A program made the position numbers and the translations under genes. The notes under the pieces are model-generated. The model ran no database searches, was not told where the DNA came from, and worked only from the letters and a program-made list of their open reading frames with translations. Shown piece by piece: positions 24,415-35,199 of a DNA stretch of 64,000 nucleotides (position 1 is the stretch's first letter; each line of letters begins with the position of its first letter). The stretch covers positions 5,974,001 to 6,038,000 of the forward strand of contig NC_132985.1 of assembly GCF_047496725.1 (NCBI RefSeq), written 5' to 3'. This DNA is from Anoplolepis gracilipes. Its lineage: Eukaryota; Arthropoda; Insecta; Hymenoptera; Formicidae.

Positions 24415-25352
24415 GAGCTACAGTGTTATTTCGGATTTTTTCTTGTTTGCATAAATAATATCTATCAGCGGTATTTAAAAGTGGAAAAAGGAAGGGTTTA
24501 AAAATGTATAAATATAGAAAAAATATGTATATAAATAACATAAATAAAAGATATGTTTTGCGATTTTGGAAAGCACATGTAATCAGTTCTAGTCACGTAG
24601 TAAAAAAATTACAGACAATTCAGCAATATTAATACAGATAGTAATCACATTTATAAATTAATGAATAGGAATTATAAAATCGCATTTGATCAATCGTAAT
24701 TTTTATAACGCTGAAGTACATTAATTCGATGATATAATTCAATTGTTATCTTAAAAATTGTAAGCAGAAAATTAAAAAAAAAATTTATATTAAAATATTT
24801 ATACATTGAAAGATCTTTTCTTTTTGAGCATTCTTCGTGTTTCTTGGATTGTCATAACAGTATATAATCGTAATATGTAATGTAATAAAAATATTTAAAC
24901 TGTGTAAAAAATTATATAAAGTTTTATAAATAATAATTGTTATATATTTTATATATACCATAGGCATATTATATATTTTATATATACTTAATTGTATAAA
25001 TTTAATCCCTTTAATTCTTTTAACAATTTTTAATGTAGTATAATAATGCAACAAAAAAATAAACCTTTTCAAAAATAATTATTAAATATCCTTAATGTCA
25101 TGATTTTTCTTAAAAATCGCAAGTCTGAAATTTGTGTGTGAGAGTGTAAAAACTTCTCTCATCTCTCTCTTATTACTCTGTGCTACTTTTTTTCTCTTTT
25201 TCTTCTTAGTTACATTTCAACCTTTTCATCTTATCAATTCTTCTCAGATTCCCTTCTTTTTTTACTCTTTATTTTATTTACATTACGCCTTTTTTGTTTT
25301 TTTTACGCTACGCTTATAATTTTTCTTCAATCTTTCAAAAAAAAATTATAGG

Positions 25353-25514
25353 ATGCTTGCTGTGAATTATCCTGGAGAGTACGTTGAGATCATGGTGTTG
25401 CGACGATGTCTAAAATATGCTTATGCATTAAGTAAGCATCAGGGATATTCGCTAAAAAAGAATCTTTCGGCGCATCTCGCATTTTTATTGATCTCTGAAA
25501 ATATTTACTTTTAA
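25353..25514 (+). other. Conserved small ORF of the array spacer, unit 3 (53 codons)
   Basis: As in units 1 and 2 but with six extra in-frame bases (KYAYALSKHQ for KYASSKHQ). Coding status unproven. Confidence 0.3.
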
Positions 25515-26628
25515 ATTTATTATTTTTATATTTATTATTCACGTTTTACTTCAAAATTATGAAATAAAGTCATCATATTCCTTTTTATATAAGTATAAAA
25601 TTATCTCGTTAGAAGTTATAACAATGATTAATTTACATATGGATTTTCCGAAGTTCTTTACATACATACATGTTTTGATAATAATTTTGCAAATTCTCAT
25701 GTTTACATATCTCCATTCTTTTGAAAATTTATATAATGAATTAATAGGCACACAATAATTATTTAAATTTGTCAATATATTAAAGAATTTTATTTAATTT
25801 CTTGTTGCTTCGAATAATCAAGTGTATAAGGCAATTAATTCGTGATATTATAATTTTATTAATAGGATTCTGCATTAATAAAAATCTGGAAAAATATCTT
25901 TAAATTTCGATTATGTTCTTTCTTTTTAAATAAGATTAATGTATACAAAATTCATAACTCTTTATTCTTTGTAACTCATCAAACATGTATGTTATTAATT
26001 TTGGTCAGCTTTACATAATCTTATCTAACGTATACATACAGCACATTTACAACGTCTTGCATAAATATTTACTATATTTTGCAAATAATATAGAATTTAT
26101 ATTTTAATTGTAAACATACTGCCGTTAAAATACTTTGTAGCTGCGTACATATAAACATGTATCGTATACATTTGTACCTTGCGTGAAAAAGGGATACAAT
26201 CTTTATATTTTGATACTAATGGAAAACACTTGAGCTTAGTGACATTATTTTAGTCGCCGTTTGCTGACAATCACATAAAGACATCTTCCGAGCTGTTGTC
26301 TCTTATCCAAAAAATTTAATTTTGAATCTATTTTGTAAGTTGATTTCTAATTATGTATTTTAAATTTTTTAAAAATTTTGGGTCAATTCAAATGTTCACT
26401 GTTATATATTTTCGTCTAGTTTAATACGTTATTCAGTATATTTATGAAGTTTTGTTTCAAAATATCCATATCACTGTAAGAGTGAGTCCGTAGATAAAGA
26501 CATAAATAAAAATTTGAAAAATTGTACGACGAAAATGGCAATGACAATCTTGCGATTTTCAATCGTGTAATAACGCAATTATTTCATCTTCGATCACGTT
26601 ACAAATTTTTATTTTCGTTTATTCTTAA

Positions 26629-26638
26629 TTTCGCAAAT
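26629..26638 (+). other. Lost 3' splice site in unit 4
   Basis: All other units read TTTCGCAGG or TTTCGTAGG here; unit 4 reads TTTCGCAAA. The invariant AG is gone. Confidence 0.75.
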
Positions 26639-26657
26639 TATTCTAATACTCGAAGTC

Positions 26658-27479
26658 ATGGAAGAAATTATAAAGCATTTGAAAATAAAAGATACACTTG
26701 AAAAATTAGTGAAAGAGGAAAAATATAACTATAAATCTGCAGCAAAGGAGTATGGAATTTGCGTTAAAACTATTAGCAAGAAAATTTCTTTGGTAGAAAA
26801 GAGAAACAATTTTTTAAGCAAAAAAATAACATTCGAAAAAGCAGTAAATGAATATCTTGAAGAACCCGGAACTTCACAAACCGTAATTGCAAACCGCTAT
26901 AATATTGAGCGAACAGTTTTCACTAGGGAAATGATGTATTTCAGAACTAGTAGAAAAAGAAAATATGAATACGATAGATGCATTAGTTCTTCTTTTTTCA
27001 CGTATAGTGAAGAGAAATTATTCCTGCAACAATTAAAAGAATGGAAAGATTCTCAAACAGATTGCACTTGCCGAATTTGTATAATGCAACAACTGCAGAC
27101 CATAGCTTATCAGTCATTGCAAAATAAAGATTCCTTTTTACAAATGAATAAGAAGATAATAAATTGGCTAATAGAGTTTGAAATGCTATATAGCGAAGAC
27201 ATGTCAGAATTATTAGAAATATGCAATTGTACAAAAGGTATCAGAAATGATGAGACAGAAGCAGGAACAAGTAAATCAACATCTTTTCGGACTTCTGAGG
27301 GCTATAAATCAAATGTAACAATTGAAGAAAGAATAGACACGTCTACGCTTGGCCTTATGGACCCAAAAATATCCACTGATTCTGCGAATAATCAGTCTAA
27401 AGATGTAACTGGAAAAAGAAAATCCACCGATTTTATGGATGATAAGCTGTTGGACTTAACTACAAAAAGAATGAAATAG
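26658..27479 (+). CDS. Array gene 4: tandem HTH protein, PLDLT mutated and splice acceptor lost, 273 aa
   Basis: Open over its full length, with one 23-residue repeat (27336-27404). The second HTH is a third variant (IANRYNIERTVFTREMMYF). Its CENP-B-like part matches gene 3. The C-terminal motif reads LLDLT in place of PLDLT, losing the proline of PxDLS. The acceptor in front of the coding exon is changed from TTTCGCAGG to TTTCGCAAA at 26630-26637, so the usual splice cannot occur. The next AG is only a few bases before the ATG, in CTCGAAGTCATG, and could serve instead. The gene may be weakly expressed or use another start. Confidence 0.7.
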   Translation: MEEIIKHLKIKDTLEKLVKEEKYNYKSAAKEYGICVKTISKKISLVEKRNNFLSKKITFEKAVNEYLEEPGTSQTVIANRYNIERTVFTREMMYFRTSRKRKYEYDRCISSSFFTYSEEKLFLQQLKEWKDSQTDCTCRICIMQQLQTIAYQSLQNKDSFLQMNKKIINWLIEFEMLYSEDMSELLEICNCTKGIRNDETEAGTSKSTSFRTSEGYKSNVTIEERIDTSTLGLMDPKISTDSANNQSKDVTGKRKSTDFMDDKLLDLTTKRMK

Positions 27480-28178
27480 GAGCTAAAGTGTTATTTTGGA
27501 TTTTTTCTTGTTTGCATAAATAATATCTATCAGCGGTATTTAAAAGTGGAAAAAGGAAGGGTTTGAAAATGTATAAATATAGAAAAAATATGTATATAAG
27601 TAACATAAATAAAAGATATGTTTTGCGATTTTGGAAAGCACATGTAATCAATTCTAGTCACGTAGTAAAAAAATTACAGAGAATTCAGCAGTATTAATAC
27701 AGATAGTAATCACATTTATAAATTAATGAATAGGAATTATAAAATCGCATTTGATCAATTGTAATTTTTATAACGCTGAGGTACATTAATTCGATGATAT
27801 AATTCAATTGTTATCTTAAAAATTGTAAGCAGAAAATTAAAAAAAAAATTTATATTAAAATATTTATACATTGAAAGATCTTTTCTTTTTGAGCATTCTT
27901 CGTGTTTCTTGGATTGTCATAACTGTATATGATCGTAATATGTAATGTAATAAAAATATTTAAATTGTGTAAAAAATTATGTAAAGTTTTATAAATAATA
28001 ATTGTTTGCATATTATATATATTATATATACTTAATTGTATAAGTTTAATCCCTTTAATTCTTTTAACAATTTTTAATGTAGTATAATAATGCAACAAAA
28101 AAATAAACCTTTTCAAAAATAATTATTAAATATCCCTAATGTCATGATTTTTCTTGTAAATCGCAAGTCTGAAATTTG

Positions 28179-28215
28179 TGTGTGTGTGTGTGTGTGAGAG
28201 TGTAAAAACTTCTCG

Positions 28216-28271
<56 letters not shown>

Positions 28272-28272
28272 T
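28179..28272. repeat. (TG)n and (TC)n microsatellites in unit 4 spacer
   Basis: A TGTGTG tract (28179-28195) followed by a long TC tract (28218-28270). The same position carries short TC runs in the other units and an expanded one at 31514-31553 in unit 5. Confidence 0.9.
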
Positions 28273-28453
28273 ATTACTCTGTGCTACTTTTTTTCTCTTT
28301 TTCTCCTTAGTTACATTTCATCCTTTTCATCTTATCAATTCTTCTCAGATACTCTTCTTTTTTGACTCTTTATTTTATTTACATTACGTCTTTTTTGTGT
28401 TTTTTACGCTACGCTTATAATTTTTCTTCAATCTTTCAAAAAAAAATTGTAGG

Positions 28454-28615
28454 ATGCTTGCTGTGAATTATCCTGGAGAGTACGTTGAGATCATGGCGTT
28501 GCGACGATGTCTAAAATATGCTTATGCATCAAGTAAGCATCAGGGATATTCGTTAAAAAAGAATCTTTCGGCGCATCTCGCATTTTTATTGATCTCTGAA
28601 AATATTTACTTTTAA
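28454..28615 (+). other. Conserved small ORF of the array spacer, unit 4 (53 codons)
   Basis: 53-codon variant, nearly the same as those in units 3 and 5. Coding status unproven. Confidence 0.3.
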
Positions 28616-29616
28616 ATTTATTATGTATATATTTATTATTCACCTGTTACTTCAAAATTATGAAATAAAGTCATCATATTCCTTTTTATATAAATATAAA
28701 ATTATCTCGTTAGAAGTTATAACAATGATTAATTTACATATGGACTTTCTGAAGTTCTTTACATACATACATGTTTTGATAATAATTTTGCAAATTTTCA
28801 TGTTTACATATCTCCATTCTTTTGAAAATTTATATAATGAATTAATAGGCACACAAAAATTATTTAAATTTGAATATATTAAAGAATTTTATTAAATTTC
28901 TTGTTGCTTCGAATAATCAAGTGTATAAGGCAATTAATTCGTGATATTATAATTTTATTAATAGGATTCTGCATTAATAAGAATCTGGAAAAATATCTTT
29001 AAATTTCGATTATGTTCTTTCTTTTTAAATAAGATTAATGTATACAAAATTCATTACTCTTTATTCTTTGTAACTTATCAAACATGTATGTTATTTAATT
29101 TTTGTCAGCTTTATATATCTTATCTAACGTGTACATGCAGCAAATAAACAACATCTTGTGTAAATATTTAATATATTTTGCAAATAATATAAGACTATTT
29201 AAATTATAAACATATTGCCGTTAAAATACTTTGTAGCTGCGTACATATAAACATGCATCGTATACATTTGTACCTTGCGTGAAAAAGGGATACAATCTTT
29301 ATATTTTGATACTAATGGAAAACACTTGAGCTTAGTGACATTATTTTAGTCGCCGTTTGCTGACAATCACATAAAGACATCTTCCGAGCTGTTGTCTCTT
29401 ATCCAAAAAATTTATTTTTGAATCTATTTTGTAAGTTGATTTCTAATTATGTATTTTAAATTTTTTAAAAATTTTGGGTCAATTCAAATGTTCACTGTTA
29501 TATATTTTCGTCTAGTTTAATACGTTATTCAGTATATTTATGAAGTTTTGTTTCAAAATATCCATATCACTGTAAGAGTGAGTCCGTAGATAAAGACATA
29601 AATAAAAATTTGAAAA

Positions 29617-29618
<2 letters not shown>

Positions 29619-29684
<66 letters not shown>

Positions 29685-29690
29685 TGTACG
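29619..29690. repeat. (TG)n microsatellite inside the 5'UTR intron of array gene 5
   Basis: About 60 bases of TG interrupt the otherwise conserved AAATTG...TACGACGAAAGTGG stretch. It is absent from the other five units, so it expanded after duplication and lengthens this intron to about 370 bases. Confidence 0.95.
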
Positions 29691-29819
29691 ACGAAAGTGG
29701 CAATGACAATCTTGCGATTTTCAATCGTGTAATAACGCAATTATTTCATCTTCAATCATGTTACAAATTTTTATTTTCGTTTATTCTTACTTTCGCAGGT
29801 TATTGTAATACTCAAAGTC

Positions 29820-30755
29820 ATGGAAGAAATCATAAAGCATTTGAAAATAAAAGATACACTTGAAAAAATAGTGAAAGAAGAAAAATATGACTATAACGCT
29901 GCAGCAAAGAAGTATGGAATTTGCGTTAAAACTATTAGCAAAAAAGTTTCTTTAGTAGAAAGGAGAGACAATTTTTTAAACAAAAAAAAAGTATTCGAAA
30001 TAGCAGTAAATGAATATCTTGAAAAACCCAGAACTCCACAAATCGTAATTGCAGACCGCTGTAATATTGACCGATCAGTTTTCAATATGGAAATAAAGTG
30101 TTTCATATTTAGTGGAAAAAGAAAATATGAATACGATAGATGCATTAGTTCTTCTTCTTTTTTCACGTATAGTGAAGAGAAATTATTCCTGCAACAATTA
30201 AAAGAATGGAAAGATTCTCAAACAGATTGCACTTGCCGAATTTGTATAATACAAAAACTGCAGATCATAGCTTATCAGTCATTCCACAATAAAGATTCCT
30301 CTTTACAAATGACGTTTGAGAAGATAATAAATTGGCTAATAGAGTTTGAAATGCTATATAGCGAAGACATGTCAGAATTATTAGAAATATGCAATTGTAC
30401 AAAATATGTCAGAAATGATGAGACAGAAGCAGGAACAAGTGAATCAACATTTTTTTGGACTTCTGAGGACTATAAATCAAATGTAACTGTTGAAGAAAGA
30501 ATAGACACCTCTACGCTTGGCCTTATGGACCTAGAAATATTCACTGATTATACGAATTATCAGCCTAAAAAAGACACCTCTACGCTTGGCCTTATGGACC
30601 CAGAAATATTCACTGATTATACGAATTATCAGCCTAAAAAAGACACCTCTACGCTTGGCCTTATGGACCCAGAAATATTCACTGATTTTGCAAATTATCA
30701 GCCTAAAGATGCAACTGGAAAAAGAAAGTCCACCGATTTTATGGATGATAAATGA
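29820..30755 (+). CDS. Array gene 5: tandem HTH protein with three repeats, C-terminus cut by frameshift, 311 aa
   Basis: Same architecture, with three 69-bp repeats at 30504-30710 (types YT, YT, FA). The second HTH reads IADRCNIDRSVFNMEIKCF, a further variant. The CENP-B-like part carries more private changes than the other copies (IIQKLQIIAYQSFHNKD). Where gene 2 reads GATAAGGACTTAACT, this copy reads GATAAATGACTTAACT. One extra base shifts the frame and gives a stop right after DDK, removing the whole LDLTTKRMK end. It could be a functional truncated paralogue or an early pseudogene. The upstream donor (29431) and acceptor (to 29798) are intact. Confidence 0.7.
   Translation: MEEIIKHLKIKDTLEKIVKEEKYDYNAAAKKYGICVKTISKKVSLVERRDNFLNKKKVFEIAVNEYLEKPRTPQIVIADRCNIDRSVFNMEIKCFIFSGKRKYEYDRCISSSSFFTYSEEKLFLQQLKEWKDSQTDCTCRICIIQKLQIIAYQSFHNKDSSLQMTFEKIINWLIEFEMLYSEDMSELLEICNCTKYVRNDETEAGTSESTFFWTSEDYKSNVTVEERIDTSTLGLMDLEIFTDYTNYQPKKDTSTLGLMDPEIFTDYTNYQPKKDTSTLGLMDPEIFTDFANYQPKDATGKRKSTDFMDDK
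30504..30710 (+). repeat. Coding minisatellite of array gene 5: 3 x 69 bp
   Basis: Three in-frame repeats, in the order YT, YT, FA. Confidence 0.95.
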
Positions 30756-31512
30756 CTTAACTACAAAAAGAATGAAATAAGAGCTACAGTGTTATTTCGG
30801 ATTTTTTCTTGTTTGCATAAATAATATCTATCAGCGGTATTTAAAAGTGGAAAAAGGAAGGGTTTAAAAATGTATAAATATAGAAAAAATATGTATATAA
30901 GCAACATAAATAAAAAGTATGTTTTGCGATTTTGGAAAGCACATGTAATCAATTCTAATCACGTAATAAAAAAATTACAGAGAATTCAGCAATATTAATA
31001 CAGATAGTAATCACATTTATAAATTGATGAATAGGAATTATAAAATCGCATTTGATCAATCGTAATTTTTATAACACTGAAGTACATTAATTCGATGATA
31101 TAATTCAATTGTTATCTTAAAAATTGTAAGCAGAAAATTAAAAAAAAAATTTATATTAAAATATTTATACATTGAAAGATCTTTTCTTTTTGAGCATTCT
31201 TCGTGTTTCTTGGATTGTCATAACTGTATATGATCGTAATATGTAATGTAATAAAAATATTTAAACTGTGTAAAAAATTATATAAAATTTTATAAATAAT
31301 AATTGTTTGCATATTATATATATTATATATACTTAATTGTATAAGTTTAATCCCTTTAATTCTTTTAACAATTTTTAAAATGTAGTATAATAATGCAACA
31401 AAAAAATAAACCTTTTCAAAAATAATTATTAAATATCCCTAATGTCATGATTTTTCTTAAAAATCGCAAGTCTGAAATTTGTGTGTGTGTGAGAGTGTAA
31501 AAACTTCTCGCA

Positions 31513-31549
<37 letters not shown>

Positions 31550-31730
31550 ATTACTCTGTGCTACTTTTTTTCTCTTTTTCTCCTTAGTTACATTTCATCC
31601 TTTTCATCTTATCAATTCTTCTCAGATTCCCTTCTTTTTTGACTCTTTATTTTATTTACATTAAGCCTTTTTTGTTTTTTTTACGCTACGCTTATAATTT
31701 TTCTTCAATTTTTCAAAAAAAAATTGTAGG

Positions 31731-31892
31731 ATGCTTGCTGTGAATTATCCTAAAGAGTACGTTGAGATCATGGCGTTGCGACGATGTCTAAAATATGCTT
31801 ATGCATCAAGTAAGCATCAGGGATATTCGCTAAAAAAGAATCTTTCGGCGCATCTCGCATTTTTATTGATCTCTGAAAATATTTACTTTTAA
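31731..31892 (+). other. Conserved small ORF of the array spacer, unit 5 (53 codons)
   Basis: Nearly the same as units 3 and 4, with PKEY for PGEY. Coding status unproven. Confidence 0.3.
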
Positions 31893-33039
31893 ATTTATTA
31901 TTTTTATATTTATTATTCACGTTTTACTTCAAAATTATGAAATAAAGTCATCATATTCTTTTTTATATAAGTATAAAATTATCTCGTTAGAAGTTATAAC
32001 AATGATTAATTTACATATAGATTTTCCGAAGTTGTTTATATACATACATGTTTTGATAATAATTTTGCAAATTTTCATGTTTACATATCTCCATTTTTTT
32101 GAAAATCTACATAATGAATTAATAGGCACACAATAATTATTTCAAGTTTGTGAATATATTAAAGAATTTTATTAAATTTCTTGTTGCTTCGAATAATCAA
32201 GTGTATAAGGCAATTAATTCGTGATATTATAATTTTATTAATAGGATTCTGCATTAATAAGAATCTGGAAAAATATCCTTAAATTTCGATTATGTTCTGT
32301 CTTTTTAAATAAGATTAATGTATACAAAATTCATAACTCTTTATTCTTTGTAACTCATGAAACATGTATGTTATTAATTTTGGTCAGCTTTACATAATCT
32401 TATCTAACGAATACATACAGCACATTTACAACGTCTTGCATAAATATTTACTATATTTTGCAAATAATATAGAATTTATATTTTAATTGTAAACATACTA
32501 CCGTTAAAATACTTTGTAGCTGCGTACATATAAACATGTATCGTATACATTTGTACCTTGCGTGAAAAAGAGATACATTATTTATATTTTGATACTAATG
32601 GAAAACACTTGAGCTTAGTGACATTATTTTAGTCGTTGTTTGTTGACAATCACATAAAAACGTCCTCCGAGCTGTTGTCTCTTATTCAAAAAATTTGATT
32701 TTGAATCTATCTTGTAAGTTGATTTCTAATTATATTTTTCATTAAATTTTTAAGAAATTTTGGGTCAATTCAAATGTTCACTGTTATATATTTTCCTCTA
32801 GTTTAATACGTTATTCAGTATATTTATGAAGTTTTGTTTCAAAATGTCCATATCACTGTAAGAGTGAGTCCGTAGATAAAGACATAAATAAAAATTTGAA
32901 AAATTGTACGACGAAAGTGGCAACGACAATTTTGCGATTTTCAATCGTGTAATAACGCAATTATTTCATCTTCGATCTTGTTACAAATTTTTATTTTCGT
33001 TTATTCTTACTTTCGCAGGTTATTGTAAGACTCGAAGTC

Positions 33040-34563
33040 ATGGAAAAAATTATAAAGCATTTGAAAATAAAAGATACACTTGAAAAAATAGTGAAAGAAG
33101 AAAAATATGACTATAAGGCTGTAGCAAAGAAGTATGGAATTTGCGTTAAAACTATTAACAAGAAAGTTTCTTTGGTAGAAAGGAGAGACGCTTTTTTAAG
33201 CAAAAAAATAGCATTGGAAAAAGCAGTAAATGAATATCTTGAAGAACCCGGAACTTTAAAAACCGTAATTGCAAACCGCTATAATATTGGGCGAATAGTT
33301 TTCACTAGGGAAATGATGTTATTCAGAACTAGTAAAGAAAGAAAATATGAATACGATAGATGCATTAGTTCTTCTTCTTTTTTCACGTATAGTGAAGAGA
33401 AATTATTCCTGCAACAATTAAAAGAATGGAAAGATTCTCAAACAGATTGCACTTGCCGAATTTGTATAATGCAACAACTGCAGAACATAGCTTATCAGTC
33501 ATTGCAAAATAAAGATTTCTTTTCACAAAGGACGTATATCAATAACAAGATAATAAATTGGCTAATAGAGTTTGAAATGCTATATAGCGAAGACATGTCA
33601 GAATTATTAGAAATATGCAATTGTACAAAATATGTCAGAAATGATGAGACAGAAGCAGGAACAAGTAAATCAACATTTTTTCGGACTTCTGAGGACTATA
33701 AATCAAATGTAACTGTTGAAGAAAGAATAGACACCTCTACGCTTGGCCTTATGGACCCAGAAATATTCACTGATTATACGAATTATCAGCCTAAAAAAGA
33801 CACTTCTACGCTTGGCCCTATGGACCCAGAAATATTCACTGATTTTGCGAATTATCAGCCTAAAGAAGACACCTCTACGCTTGGCCTTATGGACCCAGAA
33901 ATATTCACTGATTTTGCGAATTATCAGCCTAAAGAAGACACCTCTACGCTTGGCCTTATGGACCCAGAAATATACACTGATTATACGAATTATCAGCCTA
34001 AAGAAGACACCTCTACGCTTGGCCTTATGGACCCAGAAATATTCACTGATTTTGCGAATTATCAGCCTAAAGAAGACACCTCTACGCTTGGCCTTATGGA
34101 CCCAGAAATATTCACTGATTTTGCGAATTATCAGCCTAAAGAAGACACCTCTACGCTTGGCCTTATGGACCCAGAAATATTCACTGATTATACGAATTAT
34201 CAGCCTAAAGAAGACACCTCTACGCTTGGCCTTATGGACCCAGAAATATTCACTGATTTTGCGAATTATCAGCCTAAAGAAGACACCTCTACGCTTGGCC
34301 TTATGGACCCAGAAATATTCACTGATTTTGCGAATTATCAGCCTAAAGAAGACACCTCTACGCTTGGCCTTATGGACCCAGAAATATTCACTGATTATAC
34401 GAATTATCAGCCTAAAGAAGATACCTTTACGCTTGGCCTTATGGACCCAGAAATATTCACTGATTCTGCGAATAATCAGTCTAAAGATGCAACTGGAAAA
34501 AGAAAATCCACCGATTTTATGGATGATAATCCTTTGGACTTAACTACAAAAAGAATGAAATAA
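33040..34563 (+). CDS. Array gene 6: tandem HTH protein with eleven 23-aa repeats, 507 aa
   Basis: Largest member. N-terminal HTH 1 and the CENP-B-like HTH match the family. The second HTH is again distinct (IANRYNIGRIVFTREMMLF): against gene 3, 7 of 12 codons in the recognition segment differ and every difference changes the residue. Eleven in-frame 69-bp repeats fill 33730-34488, in the order YT-FA-FA three times, then YT, then a terminal TDSANNQSK type. The C-terminus keeps KRK and an intact PLDLTTKRMK. Each repeat is acidic with interspersed Leu, Met, Ile and Phe, resembling acidic activation segments (inference). Donor 32714, acceptor to 33018. Confidence 0.77.
   Translation: MEKIIKHLKIKDTLEKIVKEEKYDYKAVAKKYGICVKTINKKVSLVERRDAFLSKKIALEKAVNEYLEEPGTLKTVIANRYNIGRIVFTREMMLFRTSKERKYEYDRCISSSSFFTYSEEKLFLQQLKEWKDSQTDCTCRICIMQQLQNIAYQSLQNKDFFSQRTYINNKIINWLIEFEMLYSEDMSELLEICNCTKYVRNDETEAGTSKSTFFRTSEDYKSNVTVEERIDTSTLGLMDPEIFTDYTNYQPKKDTSTLGPMDPEIFTDFANYQPKEDTSTLGLMDPEIFTDFANYQPKEDTSTLGLMDPEIYTDYTNYQPKEDTSTLGLMDPEIFTDFANYQPKEDTSTLGLMDPEIFTDFANYQPKEDTSTLGLMDPEIFTDYTNYQPKEDTSTLGLMDPEIFTDFANYQPKEDTSTLGLMDPEIFTDFANYQPKEDTSTLGLMDPEIFTDYTNYQPKEDTFTLGLMDPEIFTDSANNQSKDATGKRKSTDFMDDNPLDLTTKRMK
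33730..34488 (+). repeat. Coding minisatellite: 11 x 69 bp with 207-bp higher-order period
   Basis: The unit encodes DTSTLGLMDPEIFTD followed by YTNYQPKE or FANYQPKE. The YT/FA/FA order repeats three times in register, so a three-monomer (207-bp) block was itself amplified. Because 69 is divisible by three, other frames stay open too and give spurious ORFs. Confidence 0.95.
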
Positions 34564-35199
34564 GAGCTACAGTGTTATTACGGATTTTTTCTTGTTTGCA
34601 TAAATAATATCTATCAGCGGTATTTAAAAGTGGAAAAAGGAAGGGTTTAAAAATGTATAAATATAGAAAAAATATGTATATAAGCAACATAAATAAAAAG
34701 TATGTTTTGCGATTTTGGAAAGCACATGTAATCAATTCTAGTCACGTAGTAAAAAAATTACAGAGAATTCAGCAATATTAATACAGATAGTAATCACATT
34801 TATAAATTAATGAATGGGAATTATAAAATCGCATTTGATCAATCGTAATTTTTATAACGCCGACATTAATTCGATGATATAATTCAATTGTTATCTTAAA
34901 AATTGTAAGCAGAAAATTAAAAAAAAAATTTATATTAAAATATTTATACATTGAAAGATCTTTTCTTTTTGAGCATTCTTCGTGTTTCTTGGATTGTCAC
35001 AACTGTATATGATCGTAATATGTAATGTAATAAAAATATTTAAACTGTGTAAAAAATTATATAAGGTTTCATAAATAATAATTGTTTGCATATTATATAT
35101 ATTATATATACTTAATTGTATAAGTTTAATCCCTTTAATTCTTTTAACAATTTTTAATGTAGTATAATAATGCAACAAAAAAATGAACCTTTTTAAAAA

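Noticed and set aside
33730..34488. CRISPR-like direct repeats
   Set aside because: Adjacent 69-bp repeats without unique spacers, inside a coding frame of a eukaryotic gene. No cas genes.
33743..34543. 266-codon frame rich in RLALWTQKYSLI repeats overlapping array gene 6
   Set aside because: It is the alternative frame of the 69-bp minisatellite. A repeat length divisible by three keeps other frames open. It has no start context and its counterparts in other copies are short.
17197..34563. Viral origin of the PLDLT-ending proteins
   Set aside because: The same short docking motif is widespread in animal repressors. The genes have an intron and HTH domains of transposase type, and nothing else viral is present.
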